In this document: positions 1 to 8,578 of the stretch, piece by piece
Layout of the letters: every line of letters begins with the position of its first letter
Position numbering within the stretch: the first letter of the stretch is position 1
Origin: Verrucomicrobiota bacterium
GTDB taxonomy: Bacteria > Verrucomicrobiota > Verrucomicrobiia > Opitutales > UBA953
Reading direction: 5' to 3'
NCBI GenBank assembly: GCA_026397955.1
Contig: JAPLTV010000059.1
Span: 107,640 to 171,639, forward strand
Length of the DNA stretch: 64,000 nt
Program-made: the position numbers and the translations under genes
The notes under the pieces: model-generated
The model's input: the letters and a program-made list of their open reading frames with translations, nothing else
The model's database searches: none
What the model was told of the DNA's origin: nothing

Positions 1-144
1 GGCCTTCAAAGCCGGGATGGCCGGGATGACGCGACGAGCCGGGCGGACCGAACGGGCAGCGGGCTTGGCGGACTTACCGGCAGGGCGACCCTTGGCGGCA
101 GGCTTGGCGGAGGTCTTCTTGGTCTTCTTTTTAAGGGCGGACAT
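1..144 (-). CDS. N-terminus of a lysine/alanine-rich protein, cut by the window edge
   Basis: A reading frame opens with ATG at 144 and runs off the left edge, giving 48 residues. The visible part is very basic and low in complexity: it starts MSALKKKTKKTSAK and continues with K, A, P and R-rich sequence. It lies 2 bp downstream of the nadD stop on the same strand, so it is almost certainly in the nadD operon. In many bacteria the gene after nadD is the ribosome-silencing factor rsfS, and a basic N-terminal extension on such a protein is possible. That is inference from position only, because no diagnostic domain is visible. A histone-H1-like protein is the other reading. Confidence 0.6.
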   Translation of the reverse strand, partial: MSALKKKTKKTSAKPAAKGRPAGKSAKPAARSVRPARRVIPAIPALKA

Positions 145-146
145 AG

Positions 147-737
147 TCAGGCTTGGTAAAGGGAGCGCTCATCGATGTGGCGGGCGACCCCTAGGGGCAA
201 GCCGTTTCGGGGCGAATCAGTGCGGCGCAGGGCCTCGCGCAGAGCGGTGGAGGAAACTTGTACCGCCGGAGCCTTCAACACCGTCAGGCGGATGAGCGCC
301 GAGATGGCCAGAGGCGGCACGGTCGAGATACCATCACGTGACAGCACGGCAAATTCTACCAGACTGCATAGCTCGGCGACATCCTTCCACCGGTCCAGCC
401 TGGCCAGCTGATCGGCTCCAATGATCCAGACCCGCATGGCATCGGGAAATTCGAGGGCCAATTCACGAGCGGTCTCAATCGACCAACTCGTGCCGTCACG
501 AAGGATCTCGCGTTCATCCACCACGGCCCACGGACAATCCGCGAAGGCCAGGCGGCACATTATCGCCCGGTCAGCGGCAGAGGCCACCGGCGCGCCCGAA
601 CGCATCGGCGCCTGTCCCGCCGGAATGATGCGGACTTCATCCAAGCCGAGCTGCTTATACGCGGCCACGGCCGCCGCCACATGACCCGCATGCGGAGGAT
701 CGAAAGTCCCACCTAGGATGCCGATGGCAGCAGGCAT
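147..737 (-). CDS. nadD: nicotinate-nucleotide adenylyltransferase
   Basis: This cytoplasmic enzyme of NAD biosynthesis transfers AMP from ATP to nicotinate mononucleotide, giving deamido-NAD. The 196-residue length is normal for the family. Residues 9-19 carry the nucleotidyltransferase motif GGTFDPPHAGH, with both histidines of the HxGH-type active site. Near residues 163-173 is SSTALREALRR, which matches the C-terminal ISSTxxR-type ATP-binding motif. It is followed 2 bp later by a partial gene on the same strand and is divergent from lpxI across about 80 bp, so that gap should hold promoters for both directions. The identification is secure. Confidence 0.95.
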   Translation of the reverse strand: MPAAIGILGGTFDPPHAGHVAAAVAAYKQLGLDEVRIIPAGQAPMRSGAPVASAADRAIMCRLAFADCPWAVVDEREILRDGTSWSIETARELALEFPDAMRVWIIGADQLARLDRWKDVAELCSLVEFAVLSRDGISTVPPLAISALIRLTVLKAPAVQVSSTALREALRRTDSPRNGLPLGVARHIDERSLYQA

Positions 738-818
738 GACGTATTACGCTCCGGCCGGCCGCCGGTGGCAACCCAAAGCAGGCTTGAGCCCGAGCCCTTC
801 CGCCGAAACACTGCCCCC

Positions 819-1673
819 ATGGCGTCAGCCTCCCGATTCCTCCCCCCGGGCTTCGACCCCACGCAGACCGTGGCGGTCATCGCCGGCAAAGGCCGCTACC
901 CCGCCCTGCTCGTCGAATGTGCCCGCGCCCGCGGCGCCAAGGTGAAGCTGGTGTCCTTCGAAGAAGAGACCGACCCCGCCCTGATCGCCACCTTCGCCCC
1001 CGCCGACCACCGCGCGATCCCCGTCGGTAAGCTTGGCCAGATGCTCGACTCGCTCAAAGAACTCGGCGCAGCCGGCGCCGTGATGGCGGGCCAGGTCACC
1101 CCGCGTAAACTATTCACGGGCATGGTCCCTGACCTGAAGCTCATCGCGCTGATGGCCTCCCTCAAGGCGCGCAACGCCGAGACGATCTTCGGCGCCATCT
1201 CCGTCGAGATCGAGAAGGTCGGCGTCCGCATGCTGGATGCGCGCATCTTCCTCGACGACCACCTCTCCTCGCCCGGCTGCATGACCGGCTGGGCCTGCGG
1301 CATCGGCGACGAGCAGCTCGAATTCGGAACCCGCATGGCCCGCGAGATGGCCCGGCTCGACGTCGGCCAGTCCGTCGTCACGGCCAAGGGCACCGTCATC
1401 GCCGTCGAAGCCTTCGAAGGTACCGACAACATGCTCCGCCGCTGCGCACAGACCGGCGGCAAGGAGATGCTCCTCACCAAGACCTCGAAACACGCCCAAG
1501 ACTGGCGCTTCGATGTCCCCTGCTTCGGACTCAAGACGCTCGAGAGCATGGCCGAAGGTGGCGTGACGAAAGCCGCACTCGAAGCCGATGCGGTCATCCT
1601 GATCGACAAGCCGGCGGTCATCGCCCGCGCCAAACAGCTCGGCATCGACCTCTTCGGTTTCGGTCCCGCCTGA
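819..1673 (+). CDS. lpxI: UDP-2,3-diacylglucosamine pyrophosphatase, LpxI family
   Basis: The product is predicted to hydrolyse UDP-2,3-diacylglucosamine to lipid X and UMP in lipid A synthesis, replacing LpxH. That fits an organism with an LPS outer membrane. The sequence begins with a phosphate-loop-like VAVIAGKGRYPALLVE and ends with the family's C-terminal domain, including an acidic run near AVILIDKPAVIARAKQLG. I use the ATG at 819 (284 residues, typical length). An in-frame GTG at 765 would add 18 residues that do not resemble the family and would use up the nadD-facing promoter region. The stop is 4 bp before the next gene, so the two may be cotranscribed. Confidence 0.85.
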   Translation: MASASRFLPPGFDPTQTVAVIAGKGRYPALLVECARARGAKVKLVSFEEETDPALIATFAPADHRAIPVGKLGQMLDSLKELGAAGAVMAGQVTPRKLFTGMVPDLKLIALMASLKARNAETIFGAISVEIEKVGVRMLDARIFLDDHLSSPGCMTGWACGIGDEQLEFGTRMAREMARLDVGQSVVTAKGTVIAVEAFEGTDNMLRRCAQTGGKEMLLTKTSKHAQDWRFDVPCFGLKTLESMAEGGVTKAALEADAVILIDKPAVIARAKQLGIDLFGFGPA

Positions 1674-1677
1674 GCCG

Positions 1678-2592
1678 ATGATGAATCGTCGCCACTTCCT
1701 GGGAACGAGCCTGCTGGCGGGCCTGGCGACCCAGGCCTTCGGCGCGACCAAGGACGAAGACTCCTTCGATTTCGCCTACCTGACCGACATCCACGTCCAA
1801 CCTGAGCTCGGCGCCCCCGAAGGCTTCCGCCAATGCCTACGGGCCGTCAACACCCTCGCCACGCCGGCGGACTTCGTCCTCACGGGCGGCGACCTGATCT
1901 TCGACGCGCTCGACGTGGGCATGGATCGCATCCGCGAACAGTGGAAGGTGTTCGACGAATGCAGCAAGGAACTCGTCCTCCCCGTCCATCATACGATTGG
2001 CAACCATGACGTCGTGGGATGGTCCGCGAAGTCGCTCGTGAAGCCGACCGACCAGGATTACGGCAAGAAACTCTTCGCCGAACGCTTCGGCCTCGCGCGC
2101 ACCTACCGCAGCTTCGACCACAAGGGCTGGCACTTCATCATCCTTGATTCCATCGGCCAGAATAAGGAGACACTCGATTACGAAGGCTGGATTGACGACG
2201 CGCAGGTCGACTGGCTGAAGAAGGACCTCGCCGCGACCGGTCGCACGAAGCCGATCATCATGGTCTCGCACATCCCGTTCTACACCACCTGGCATCAGGT
2301 ACTGAAGGGCCCGGACCTCCACCTCGACGGCAAGGCCATCGTCCGCAACCTGCACACGTTCCGGAAGCTGTTCGACGATTATAACATCCAGCTCGTACTC
2401 AGCGGCCACGGACACGTCGTCGAACGCATCGAGATCGGTAAGGTCACCTACCTGCAAGGCGGCGCGGTCTGCGGCATGTGGTGGAAGGGCCCGGTCTTCG
2501 GGAAACCCGAGGGCTTCGGCACGGTCACGTGCCGTCGCGATGGGACGTGGTCATGGAAATACCGCGACTACGGCTGGAAAGCCCGCAAGTAA
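1678..2592 (+). CDS. Tat-exported calcineurin-like metallophosphoesterase
   Basis: A secreted or periplasmic phosphoesterase of 304 residues. Residues 1-23 form a twin-arginine signal (NRRHFLG, a hydrophobic stretch, then AFGA). All metal-binding blocks of the calcineurin fold are present in order: DIH at 37-39, GGDLIFD near 70, GNHD near 107, a histidine in SHIPFY near 198, and GHGH near 243. The substrate cannot be read from the sequence; relatives include cyclic-nucleotide and phospholipid phosphodiesterases. Tat export suggests that the metals are loaded in the cytoplasm before export. Two adjacent ATG codons (1678 and 1681) could each be the start. It sits 4 bp after lpxI and converges on a small membrane-protein gene. 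Confidence 0.85.
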   Translation: MMNRRHFLGTSLLAGLATQAFGATKDEDSFDFAYLTDIHVQPELGAPEGFRQCLRAVNTLATPADFVLTGGDLIFDALDVGMDRIREQWKVFDECSKELVLPVHHTIGNHDVVGWSAKSLVKPTDQDYGKKLFAERFGLARTYRSFDHKGWHFIILDSIGQNKETLDYEGWIDDAQVDWLKKDLAATGRTKPIIMVSHIPFYTTWHQVLKGPDLHLDGKAIVRNLHTFRKLFDDYNIQLVLSGHGHVVERIEIGKVTYLQGGAVCGMWWKGPVFGKPEGFGTVTCRRDGTWSWKYRDYGWKARK

Positions 2593-2597
2593 GCGCT

Positions 2598-2876
2598 TCA
2601 ACCTTCGAAGAAATTCCAGGCGACGGCGCTCTCGGCGAGCACCCACGCAGCCACCAAAGCCAGCACCAGCAGAATCCATTTGCGATGGCGGGCCCAGATT
2701 CCCGGCGTCTCGGCCGCATGATCCAATCCGCGTCGTGCGCTCAGCAGCAGCTTCAGGCGCGCATGCCACGCCAGCTTGGTCTCGTGCGAAAGGTCGCGGT
2801 GCGCATACGCGTTCACCCGGTAATCGGGCTTGCGGAACAGCTTGGCGATGCGACTCAACACTTCTCCTGCATACAC
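2598..2876 (-). CDS. small membrane protein of unknown function
   Basis: A 92-residue product not assigned to any family. The first 60 residues are basic and amphipathic, with many R, K and H residues. Residues about 66-88 form one strongly hydrophobic helix that ends in a short acidic tail. The likely topology is a single C-terminal anchor with the basic part in the cytoplasm. The frame fills the space between two confident genes exactly, lies 5 bp from the convergent phosphoesterase stop, and starts 49 bp from the divergent panB start. That placement supports a real gene rather than a shadow. Confidence 0.55.
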   Translation of the reverse strand: MYAGEVLSRIAKLFRKPDYRVNAYAHRDLSHETKLAWHARLKLLLSARRGLDHAAETPGIWARHRKWILLVLALVAAWVLAESAVAWNFFEG

Positions 2877-2925
2877 CCTTTACCCACGCTTTACAAGCGG
2901 AGCGTCTCTGGGTAAGTCCAAAGGC

Positions 2926-3693
2926 GTGAAGTCCACCACCCGGTCCCTCCGCGCCCTCAAAGGCGTCCGGCCCATCGTCTGCCTGACCGCCTACGATGTG
3001 AGCACGGCCCGCATCGCAGACGCCGGCGGCGCCGACCTCATCCTCGTCGGAGACTCCCTGGGCAACACGGTCCTCGGCCTGCCCGATACGGTCGGTGTCA
3101 CCCTGGACATGATGCTCCACCACTCCGCCGCCGTCGCCCGCGCTAAGACGGAAGCCCTCGTGGTCGGCGACCTCCCCTTCGGGTTGGCCCACGACAGCTT
3201 CGCCAAGCTCCTGGGCTACTGCCGCCGCTTCCTCCAGGAAGGCGGCGTCAAGGCCGTGAAGATCGAAGGCGGCGCCTCGCTCGCTCCGGCCATCGCGCGC
3301 CTCGTCGACGCCGGCATCCCGGTCATGGGCCACGTCGGCATGCTCCCGCAACGCGTGCACTCCGCCGGTTATCGCCGCCGTGGACTCACGCCAGAAGACC
3401 AGCAGAAGATCCTGGTCGACGCCCAAGCCGTGGCCGCCGCCGGCGCCTTCGCGATCGTGGTCGAATGCGTCGACGAAAAATTCATGCCGCAAATCACCGA
3501 AGCGGTCTCCGTGCCGACGATCGGCATCGGCTCCGGCCGCGGCTGCGATGGCCAGATCCTCGTCATCCACGACCTCCTCGGACTCACACCCGAACCGCCG
3601 CCCTTCGCCCGACCTGAAGCCAACCTGCACCGTGACGCGGTCGCGGCCGTCCGCCGCTGGGCCGCCAAGGTGCGCACCAAGAAATCCAAATGA
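2926..3693 (+). CDS. panB: 3-methyl-2-oxobutanoate hydroxymethyltransferase
   Basis: First committed step of pantothenate synthesis: it adds a hydroxymethyl group from methylene-tetrahydrofolate to 2-oxoisovalerate. Visible family motifs are LTAYD near the N-terminus, LVGDSLG (metal site), KIEGG, GHVGMLPQ and the catalytic glutamate in VVECV. I place the start at a GTG at 2926 (255 residues, close to the usual 260-280). Earlier in-frame starts would overlap the divergent gene and add unrelated sequence. The stop overlaps the gpsA start by 4 bp (ATGA), so the two are translationally coupled. No panC or panD is adjacent. Confidence 0.92.
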   Translation: MKSTTRSLRALKGVRPIVCLTAYDVSTARIADAGGADLILVGDSLGNTVLGLPDTVGVTLDMMLHHSAAVARAKTEALVVGDLPFGLAHDSFAKLLGYCRRFLQEGGVKAVKIEGGASLAPAIARLVDAGIPVMGHVGMLPQRVHSAGYRRRGLTPEDQQKILVDAQAVAAAGAFAIVVECVDEKFMPQITEAVSVPTIGIGSGRGCDGQILVIHDLLGLTPEPPPFARPEANLHRDAVAAVRRWAAKVRTKKSK

Positions 3694-4691
3694 ACTGCGT
3701 CATCTTCGGAGCCGGCGGATGGGGAACGGCCATGGCCATCCACCTCGCCCGCCAAGGTCAGACCGTCACGCTCGTCCCGCGCCGCGCCGAACAGGCCCTC
3801 GCGCTCGCCACCACCCGCGAGAATAAAGAATACCTGCCCGGACATCGCCTCGATGACTCGATCCAGATCGGCCTCGAGCCCTTGCCCGCGCTGATGGACG
3901 CCGACCTGGTCTTCCTCGCCTGCCCCTCCAAGGGCCTGCCGGAACTGCTGAAGTCAATCGGTCCCGCCGTCCGCGGCTCGTCGGCCAAGATGGCGATCTC
4001 GCTCTGCAAGGGCCTCGACCTCACCACGCTGCGTCGTCCGTCCGAAATGATGGCCGATGCCTTTGGCTCGATCCCGGTCGGCACGCTCAGCGGTCCGAGC
4101 AACGCCGACGAAGTCGCCCGCGGACTCCCCACCGCGTTGGTACTCGCGGCAATCACCGACGGCGAACTCCTCAAAGATGTCCAAGCAGCTGTGAGTGGCC
4201 CGACGCTGCGCGCCTACACCTCGACCGACCTCATCGGCGTCGAGATCGGCGGCACGCTCAAGAACGTTTACGCTCTGGGCGCGGGCCTCTGCGACGGCCT
4301 CGGCCTCGGCTCCAATGCCAAAGCCGCGATGCTCACGCGCTCGCTGCAGGAAATGGCCCGCCTCGGCGAGGCCCTCGGTGCTCGTCCGGAAACCTTCCTC
4401 GGTCTGGGGGGTGTCGGCGACCTGATGGCCACCGCGCACGGCTCCTGGAGCCGCAATCGTTCGCTCGGCGAACAGCTCGCGAAAGATCCGCAAGGTACGC
4501 TCGCCGCGCTGGCCTCCCGCAAGGAAGCCGTCGAAGGTCACCGCGCCGCCGAAGCGCTGTCCAAGCTGGCGACCAGCCGCAGACTCGATGCCCCGATTCT
4601 TTCCTGCCTGCACGCGATCCTCTACAAGGGACTCGATCCACGCGCGGGCGTCGTCGCGCTGATGACGCGCGACCTCCGATCGGAGGCATGA
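3690..4691 (+). CDS. gpsA: glycerol-3-phosphate dehydrogenase [NAD(P)+]
   Basis: Makes sn-glycerol-3-phosphate from dihydroxyacetone phosphate for phospholipid synthesis. The length (333 residues) is standard. The N-terminus has the Rossmann motif FGAGGWGTA, the middle has SGPSNADEVARGLPT, and the catalytic lysine lies in GGTLKNVYALGAG. The C-terminal helical domain has LGGVGDLMAT and RNRSLGEQL. It overlaps panB upstream and the SET-domain gene downstream by 4 bp each, so panB, gpsA and the SET gene form one tightly coupled unit. Confidence 0.95.
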   Translation: MNCVIFGAGGWGTAMAIHLARQGQTVTLVPRRAEQALALATTRENKEYLPGHRLDDSIQIGLEPLPALMDADLVFLACPSKGLPELLKSIGPAVRGSSAKMAISLCKGLDLTTLRRPSEMMADAFGSIPVGTLSGPSNADEVARGLPTALVLAAITDGELLKDVQAAVSGPTLRAYTSTDLIGVEIGGTLKNVYALGAGLCDGLGLGSNAKAAMLTRSLQEMARLGEALGARPETFLGLGGVGDLMATAHGSWSRNRSLGEQLAKDPQGTLAALASRKEAVEGHRAAEALSKLATSRRLDAPILSCLHAILYKGLDPRAGVVALMTRDLRSEA

Positions 4692-5152
4692 GCACTGCGG
4701 ACGTCGAGTCACGTCCGTCCCCCATCGCCGGCGTCGGACTCTTCGCGAAACGAGAGTTCGTGCCTGGCGAACGCATCGCGCCCTACTCCGGCCCGACGAC
4801 CCTCGAACCCCCTTCGGAAGCCTCCACCGGCGGCAAAGTCTACGCCTTGGAAATCACCCCGGGACGATGGCTGGACGGCGCTTTGGCCGACAACCCGGCT
4901 CGGCATGCCAACCACGCCTGCCACCCCAACGCCGAACTCATCTGGCACGAACAGGAATCCATGGCTTGGCTGATCGCGCTGCAGCCGATCGCCGTCGACG
5001 AAGAAATCACCTTCGACTATGGGTTTTCATTGGCTGAAAGCCTCTTTCACCCATGCGCCTGCGGGGCGGCGGACTGCATCGGTCGGATTATCGCCACCCC
5101 CCTGCGCCCGGCCCTCCGCCGCCACCTGCGTTTTTCACGTCCAAGGGATTGA
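4688..5152 (+). CDS. SET-domain protein, probable protein-lysine methyltransferase
   Basis: A compact 154-residue SET protein. GVGLFAKRE near residue 18 is the SET-N block. NHACHPNAEL near 78 matches the NHSCxPN cofactor and pseudoknot motif with S changed to A. EEITFDYG near 111 matches the ELTFDY motif, and CACGAADCIG at the end resembles a post-SET zinc cysteine cluster. The fold would bind S-adenosylmethionine and methylate a lysine; the target is unknown. Bacterial SET proteins of this size have a scattered distribution. The 4-bp overlap with gpsA suggests coexpression, but I see no functional link to lipid precursors. Confidence 0.8.
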   Translation: MSTADVESRPSPIAGVGLFAKREFVPGERIAPYSGPTTLEPPSEASTGGKVYALEITPGRWLDGALADNPARHANHACHPNAELIWHEQESMAWLIALQPIAVDEEITFDYGFSLAESLFHPCACGAADCIGRIIATPLRPALRRHLRFSRPRD

Positions 5153-5203
5153 CCACCCGCATCAGGAAGGTCAGTTTTCGCAGGTCAAACAGTCCATTTC
5201 TCC

Positions 5204-6607
5204 ATGAAAAAAGTCGCCCTTACCGAGCTCGATCCCCGGCTCCAAAAACAGATTACCGCCGCGGACCAGCAACTGAAGACAAACCCCCAGTACGCCATCG
5301 AGGTCCTTACGGGTATCCTCGTCCGTAATCCGGGCTGCATCGAAGTGCGCCGCACCCTCCGCAAGGCCCAGAAAGCCCTCCACGGAACGAAGAAAGGTCT
5401 CTTTGACGGCATCACGGGCGCCCTCACTTCCGGCAAGATCGCCAAGGCCGTCGAAGCCGACCCTCTCGCCGCCATCGCCGCCGCCGAAGAAGTCCTCGCC
5501 AAGAAGCCCATCGACTCCAACGCGAACAAGACCATCGCCCTCGCCGCCATCAAGCTGGAGTTCCATGAGCTCGCCGCTTTCGCCTACGAAGAACTCTCGA
5601 TCAACGAACCCACGCAGATCCAGCACTTCGTCGACCTCGCCAACGTCTGGATTGCCGCGGGCGAAAACGACAACGCGCTCAACGCCGCCGACAAGGGCCT
5701 GAAGCTCTTCCCTGGCAACGGCGACCTCCAGGAAGCCGTCCGCAAGGCCTCGGTCAACAAGACGATGAAGAAGGGCAACTGGGAGGACAAAGGCGACTTC
5801 CAGTCCAAGCTCAAGGACAAGGACGAAGCCCTGCGCCTCGACCAGTCCGCCCGCACCGTCACCGATTCGGCCACCGCCCTCGCCCAGGCCGCCGAACTCG
5901 CCCAGAAGATCCAGGCGGCCCCGGACAGCCTCGACCTCTACCGCGACATCGTCCGTATGTTCCTCATCGCCGAAGACCTCGATAGCTCGATTGCCTGGCT
6001 GCAGCGCGGTCGTATGACGACCCTCGGCAAGGCCGACACCTCCCTCGAACGCCAGGAAAGCGACCTCATCATCCGTCGCTATGAGCGCAACTCCAAGCAG
6101 CTCCGCGAAGCCATCACCGCCAACCCGGCCGATGCCGCCAGCAAGGACGCGCTCGCCAAGAACGAGACCGAGCTCACGGATTTCCGCCTGAAGACCTCGA
6201 TCTCGCTGGTCGAACGCTACCCGAACGATTTCGGCTACCGTTACGAGCTCGGCACCCTGCTCCTTGGCGCCAACCGCCTCGAGGACGCCGTCCAGCAGCT
6301 CCAGTACGCCCAGCGTAACCCGAAGTTCCGCCAACCGGCGCTCCTCGCCATCGGCCGCGCCTTCTCACAGGGTGGCAAGTACGACCTCGCCATCGAGCAG
6401 CTGACCGCCGCCAAGAGCGAAGTCCAGATGATGAACGACCTGAAGAAGGACATCATCTACTCCCTCGGCGACACCTTCGAGAAGATGGGCAAGGACAAGG
6501 AAGCCGTCGACGAATACAAGATCATCTACATGGCCGACTCGGGTTACCGCGATGTCGCCAAGAAGATCAACGACTTCTACGAACGCCAGAAGGGCGCTTC
6601 GGCCTGA
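5204..6607 (+). CDS. tetratricopeptide-repeat protein
   Basis: A 467-residue soluble protein without a signal peptide. It consists of degenerate helical repeats of TPR type from about residue 20 (QLKTNPQYAIEVLTGIL) to the C-terminus (GDTFEKMGKDKEAVDEYKIIY). The charged middle (residues about 180-220) is rich in K, D and E and interrupts the repeats. There is no enzymatic motif. It probably acts as a scaffold in a complex, but the partner is not identifiable. The ATG follows a leader, cagtccatttctcc, without a Shine-Dalgarno sequence. It is preceded by the SET gene and followed by purA on the same strand. Confidence 0.75.
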   Translation: MKKVALTELDPRLQKQITAADQQLKTNPQYAIEVLTGILVRNPGCIEVRRTLRKAQKALHGTKKGLFDGITGALTSGKIAKAVEADPLAAIAAAEEVLAKKPIDSNANKTIALAAIKLEFHELAAFAYEELSINEPTQIQHFVDLANVWIAAGENDNALNAADKGLKLFPGNGDLQEAVRKASVNKTMKKGNWEDKGDFQSKLKDKDEALRLDQSARTVTDSATALAQAAELAQKIQAAPDSLDLYRDIVRMFLIAEDLDSSIAWLQRGRMTTLGKADTSLERQESDLIIRRYERNSKQLREAITANPADAASKDALAKNETELTDFRLKTSISLVERYPNDFGYRYELGTLLLGANRLEDAVQQLQYAQRNPKFRQPALLAIGRAFSQGGKYDLAIEQLTAAKSEVQMMNDLKKDIIYSLGDTFEKMGKDKEAVDEYKIIYMADSGYRDVAKKINDFYERQKGASA

Positions 6608-6670
6608 ACCTCACCGCTGACTTCACTTTCTTGCGGACGGCTTCCACCGCCCGCCTCCTCTTTCCTGCCC

Positions 6671-8218
6671 ATGGCACTCACACCCTTTAAGAGCAACCTC
6701 ATCGCCGATGTCGGCATCAGCATGGGAGACGAAGGCAAGGGCCGCCTCATCCCTGAGATCGTCCGCGAACTCCAAGCCCTCACGGGACGACGAGACGTGG
6801 TCGGCACGGTCCTCAAGGTTAACGGCGGCGCCAACTCCGGCCACACGGTCGCCGGCTTGAAGCTCAATCTTCTCCCGGGCGGCGTGGCCGAACATGACGT
6901 CGCCTGCCTGGCCCTCGGCTCCGGTGTCGTCGCCGACCCCCGCAAAGCCCTCTGGGAGGCACTACCGCTCGAGAAGATCGGCATCCCGGTCCTGTCCCGC
7001 CTGCTCATCGACGAACGCTGCATGATCAGCGACGTCTCCCACCGCATCCTCGACCTGGCCTGGGAAGACTACCGTATCAACGTCCTCGGCCATGAAGCCC
7101 GCGGCTCCACCGGCCGCGGCATCACGCCGGCCTACGCCGATGAAGTCGGCCAGTTCCAGATCCACTATTCCGAATTCCTGGGCGCCAAGTCCGATTACGC
7201 GACGCGGCTTTCAGCCCGCCTGAATCGCGCGGCTTCCATCGTGCGCGACGTCTGCAAGCTCTCGGCCGACAAATGGGCCGGACTCTTCGCCAAGCTCACC
7301 GAAGCCGAACTGCGCGCCAACAAGGGCGCCGTTGACTCCGGCGTTTTCACGTCGGCGGAATTCGACTTCACCCGCTTCGCCGGCAAGGAACCTTTCACGT
7401 TCGACCACGCCGCCGTCCTCGATTGCTACTGGAAGGCCGGCGCCTCGCTCGCCCATACCATCGGCGATGTCCGCGAACGTATCCTCGGCGACCTCGCCGC
7501 CGACCGCCGCATCATCGGTGAGTTCGGACAGGCCTACTGGCTTGATAAGCGTGCGGGCTTCGCCCCGAACGTCACGGCCTCCCACACCTACACGCCGGAG
7601 TTCTTCCAGTCCGCCGGCATCCCGGTCCAAGCGATCCACACGGTCGGCTGCTGCAAGGCCTACGATACCAAGGTCGGCACCCACGTCTTCCTGACAAAGA
7701 TGCCGGAAGAGCACCCGCTGCAGCGTGCCCTCGCTAAACTCGAGTTCGGTACCAGCACCGGTCGCCAGCGCATGGTGGGCTGGTCCGACCTAGTGGAGAA
7801 GGCCGACGCCCTCCGCTACGGCGGCTACGACGATATCGTCCTCAACAAACTCGATGCCCTCTCGCCGCACGGCGAATGGAAGGGCGGCGACCTCCTCGTC
7901 TGCACGGGTTACCGCGACGCGACCGGCAAGGTCGTTGCAGGCGTCCCCCGCAATGATGCCGTCCGCCGAACGCTACAGCCGATCTACGCCACCCTGCCCG
8001 GCTGGACGGCCGACATCACGAAGGTGCGTTCCTACGCCCAGCTTCCCGCCGAAGCGCGCCGCTACGTGGCCTTCACGATGGCCGAGATCGTCCGCCTGGC
8101 TTCCCGCGGCGGCTCCCTGCCCACCGTCCCTAACCTTCGCTACATCGGCGTCGGCCCGGACCCGGACCAGATCATTTCCGACGTCCCCGCGACGGCTGAA
8201 CTGATCAAACAGGCCTGA
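6671..8218 (+). CDS. purA: adenylosuccinate synthetase, long divergent form
   Basis: Joins IMP and aspartate using GTP in the first step from IMP to AMP. The catalytic P-loop is GDEGKGR near residues 20-26, keeping the aspartate that acts as base (the usual motif is GDEGKGK). The histidine of SGHT, the STGRGI loop, GQ of [14 protein letters not shown] (both arginines of the usual GRRRR site) and NKLDAL are present. It is 515 residues, about 85 longer than the usual 430. Extra helical sequence lies around residues 180-260, and the usual EGAQG block is altered. The retained aspartate argues against a phage PurZ-type enzyme. I expect normal activity, with a lineage-specific insertion. Confidence 0.85.
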   Translation: MALTPFKSNLIADVGISMGDEGKGRLIPEIVRELQALTGRRDVVGTVLKVNGGANSGHTVAGLKLNLLPGGVAEHDVACLALGSGVVADPRKALWEALPLEKIGIPVLSRLLIDERCMISDVSHRILDLAWEDYRINVLGHEARGSTGRGITPAYADEVGQFQIHYSEFLGAKSDYATRLSARLNRAASIVRDVCKLSADKWAGLFAKLTEAELRANKGAVDSGVFTSAEFDFTRFAGKEPFTFDHAAVLDCYWKAGASLAHTIGDVRERILGDLAADRRIIGEFGQAYWLDKRAGFAPNVTASHTYTPEFFQSAGIPVQAIHTVGCCKAYDTKVGTHVFLTKMPEEHPLQRALAKLEFGTSTGRQRMVGWSDLVEKADALRYGGYDDIVLNKLDALSPHGEWKGGDLLVCTGYRDATGKVVAGVPRNDAVRRTLQPIYATLPGWTADITKVRSYAQLPAEARRYVAFTMAEIVRLASRGGSLPTVPNLRYIGVGPDPDQIISDVPATAELIKQA

Positions 8219-8239
8219 CGCCCCTCCGACGCCGCGCCG

Positions 8240-8578
8240 ATGGCCGACCTGGAACATAGCTTCGCGATCCCGCTCTGGGCGCTCGTCGACCAATCCAAAG
8301 TGGAGGCCGGCACGTCCGATATGCGCGGGCTCGCCAAGGAACTGGGCAAATGGCTGGCCCATAATTTCGACGTCGACCACAAGGGCGTGGCCATCGAGGA
8401 ACCCTCCGGCACCGAACCGGGCGCGATGCCGATGTTCGTCGTCGCGAGCGTCCCGCAGGCGCAATGGCACGTGATGGTCGCGCTAGCCCAGAGCCGCGCC
8501 TGCAAACTGTTCGTGGTGCTGCCGACGGAAAGCGGGGCATTCCGACTTCAGGAGCTCAACATCCCGAAGCCCGAGTGA
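8240..8578 (+). CDS. conserved-looking hypothetical protein
   Basis: A 112-residue soluble protein that I do not recognise. The composition is that of a folded alpha/beta protein, with strands such as GVAIEE, MPMFVVAS and KLFVVLPT alternating with helices. There are no cysteine clusters, signal peptide or membrane segment. It begins 22 bp after purA on the same strand, so it is probably cotranscribed. Its stop directly abuts the stop of the convergent deacetylase gene. Good codon bias and the exact fit between two genes support it as real. Confidence 0.6.
   Translation: MADLEHSFAIPLWALVDQSKVEAGTSDMRGLAKELGKWLAHNFDVDHKGVAIEEPSGTEPGAMPMFVVASVPQAQWHVMVALAQSRACKLFVVLPTESGAFRLQELNIPKPE

Noticed and set aside
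5171..6334. 387-codon frame opposite the TPR gene
   Set aside because: Shadow with E/G/L/V-rich low-complexity composition.
6671..8218. PurZ-type (2-aminoadenylosuccinate) synthetase
   Set aside because: The catalytic aspartate of GDEGKG is kept; PurZ has serine there.
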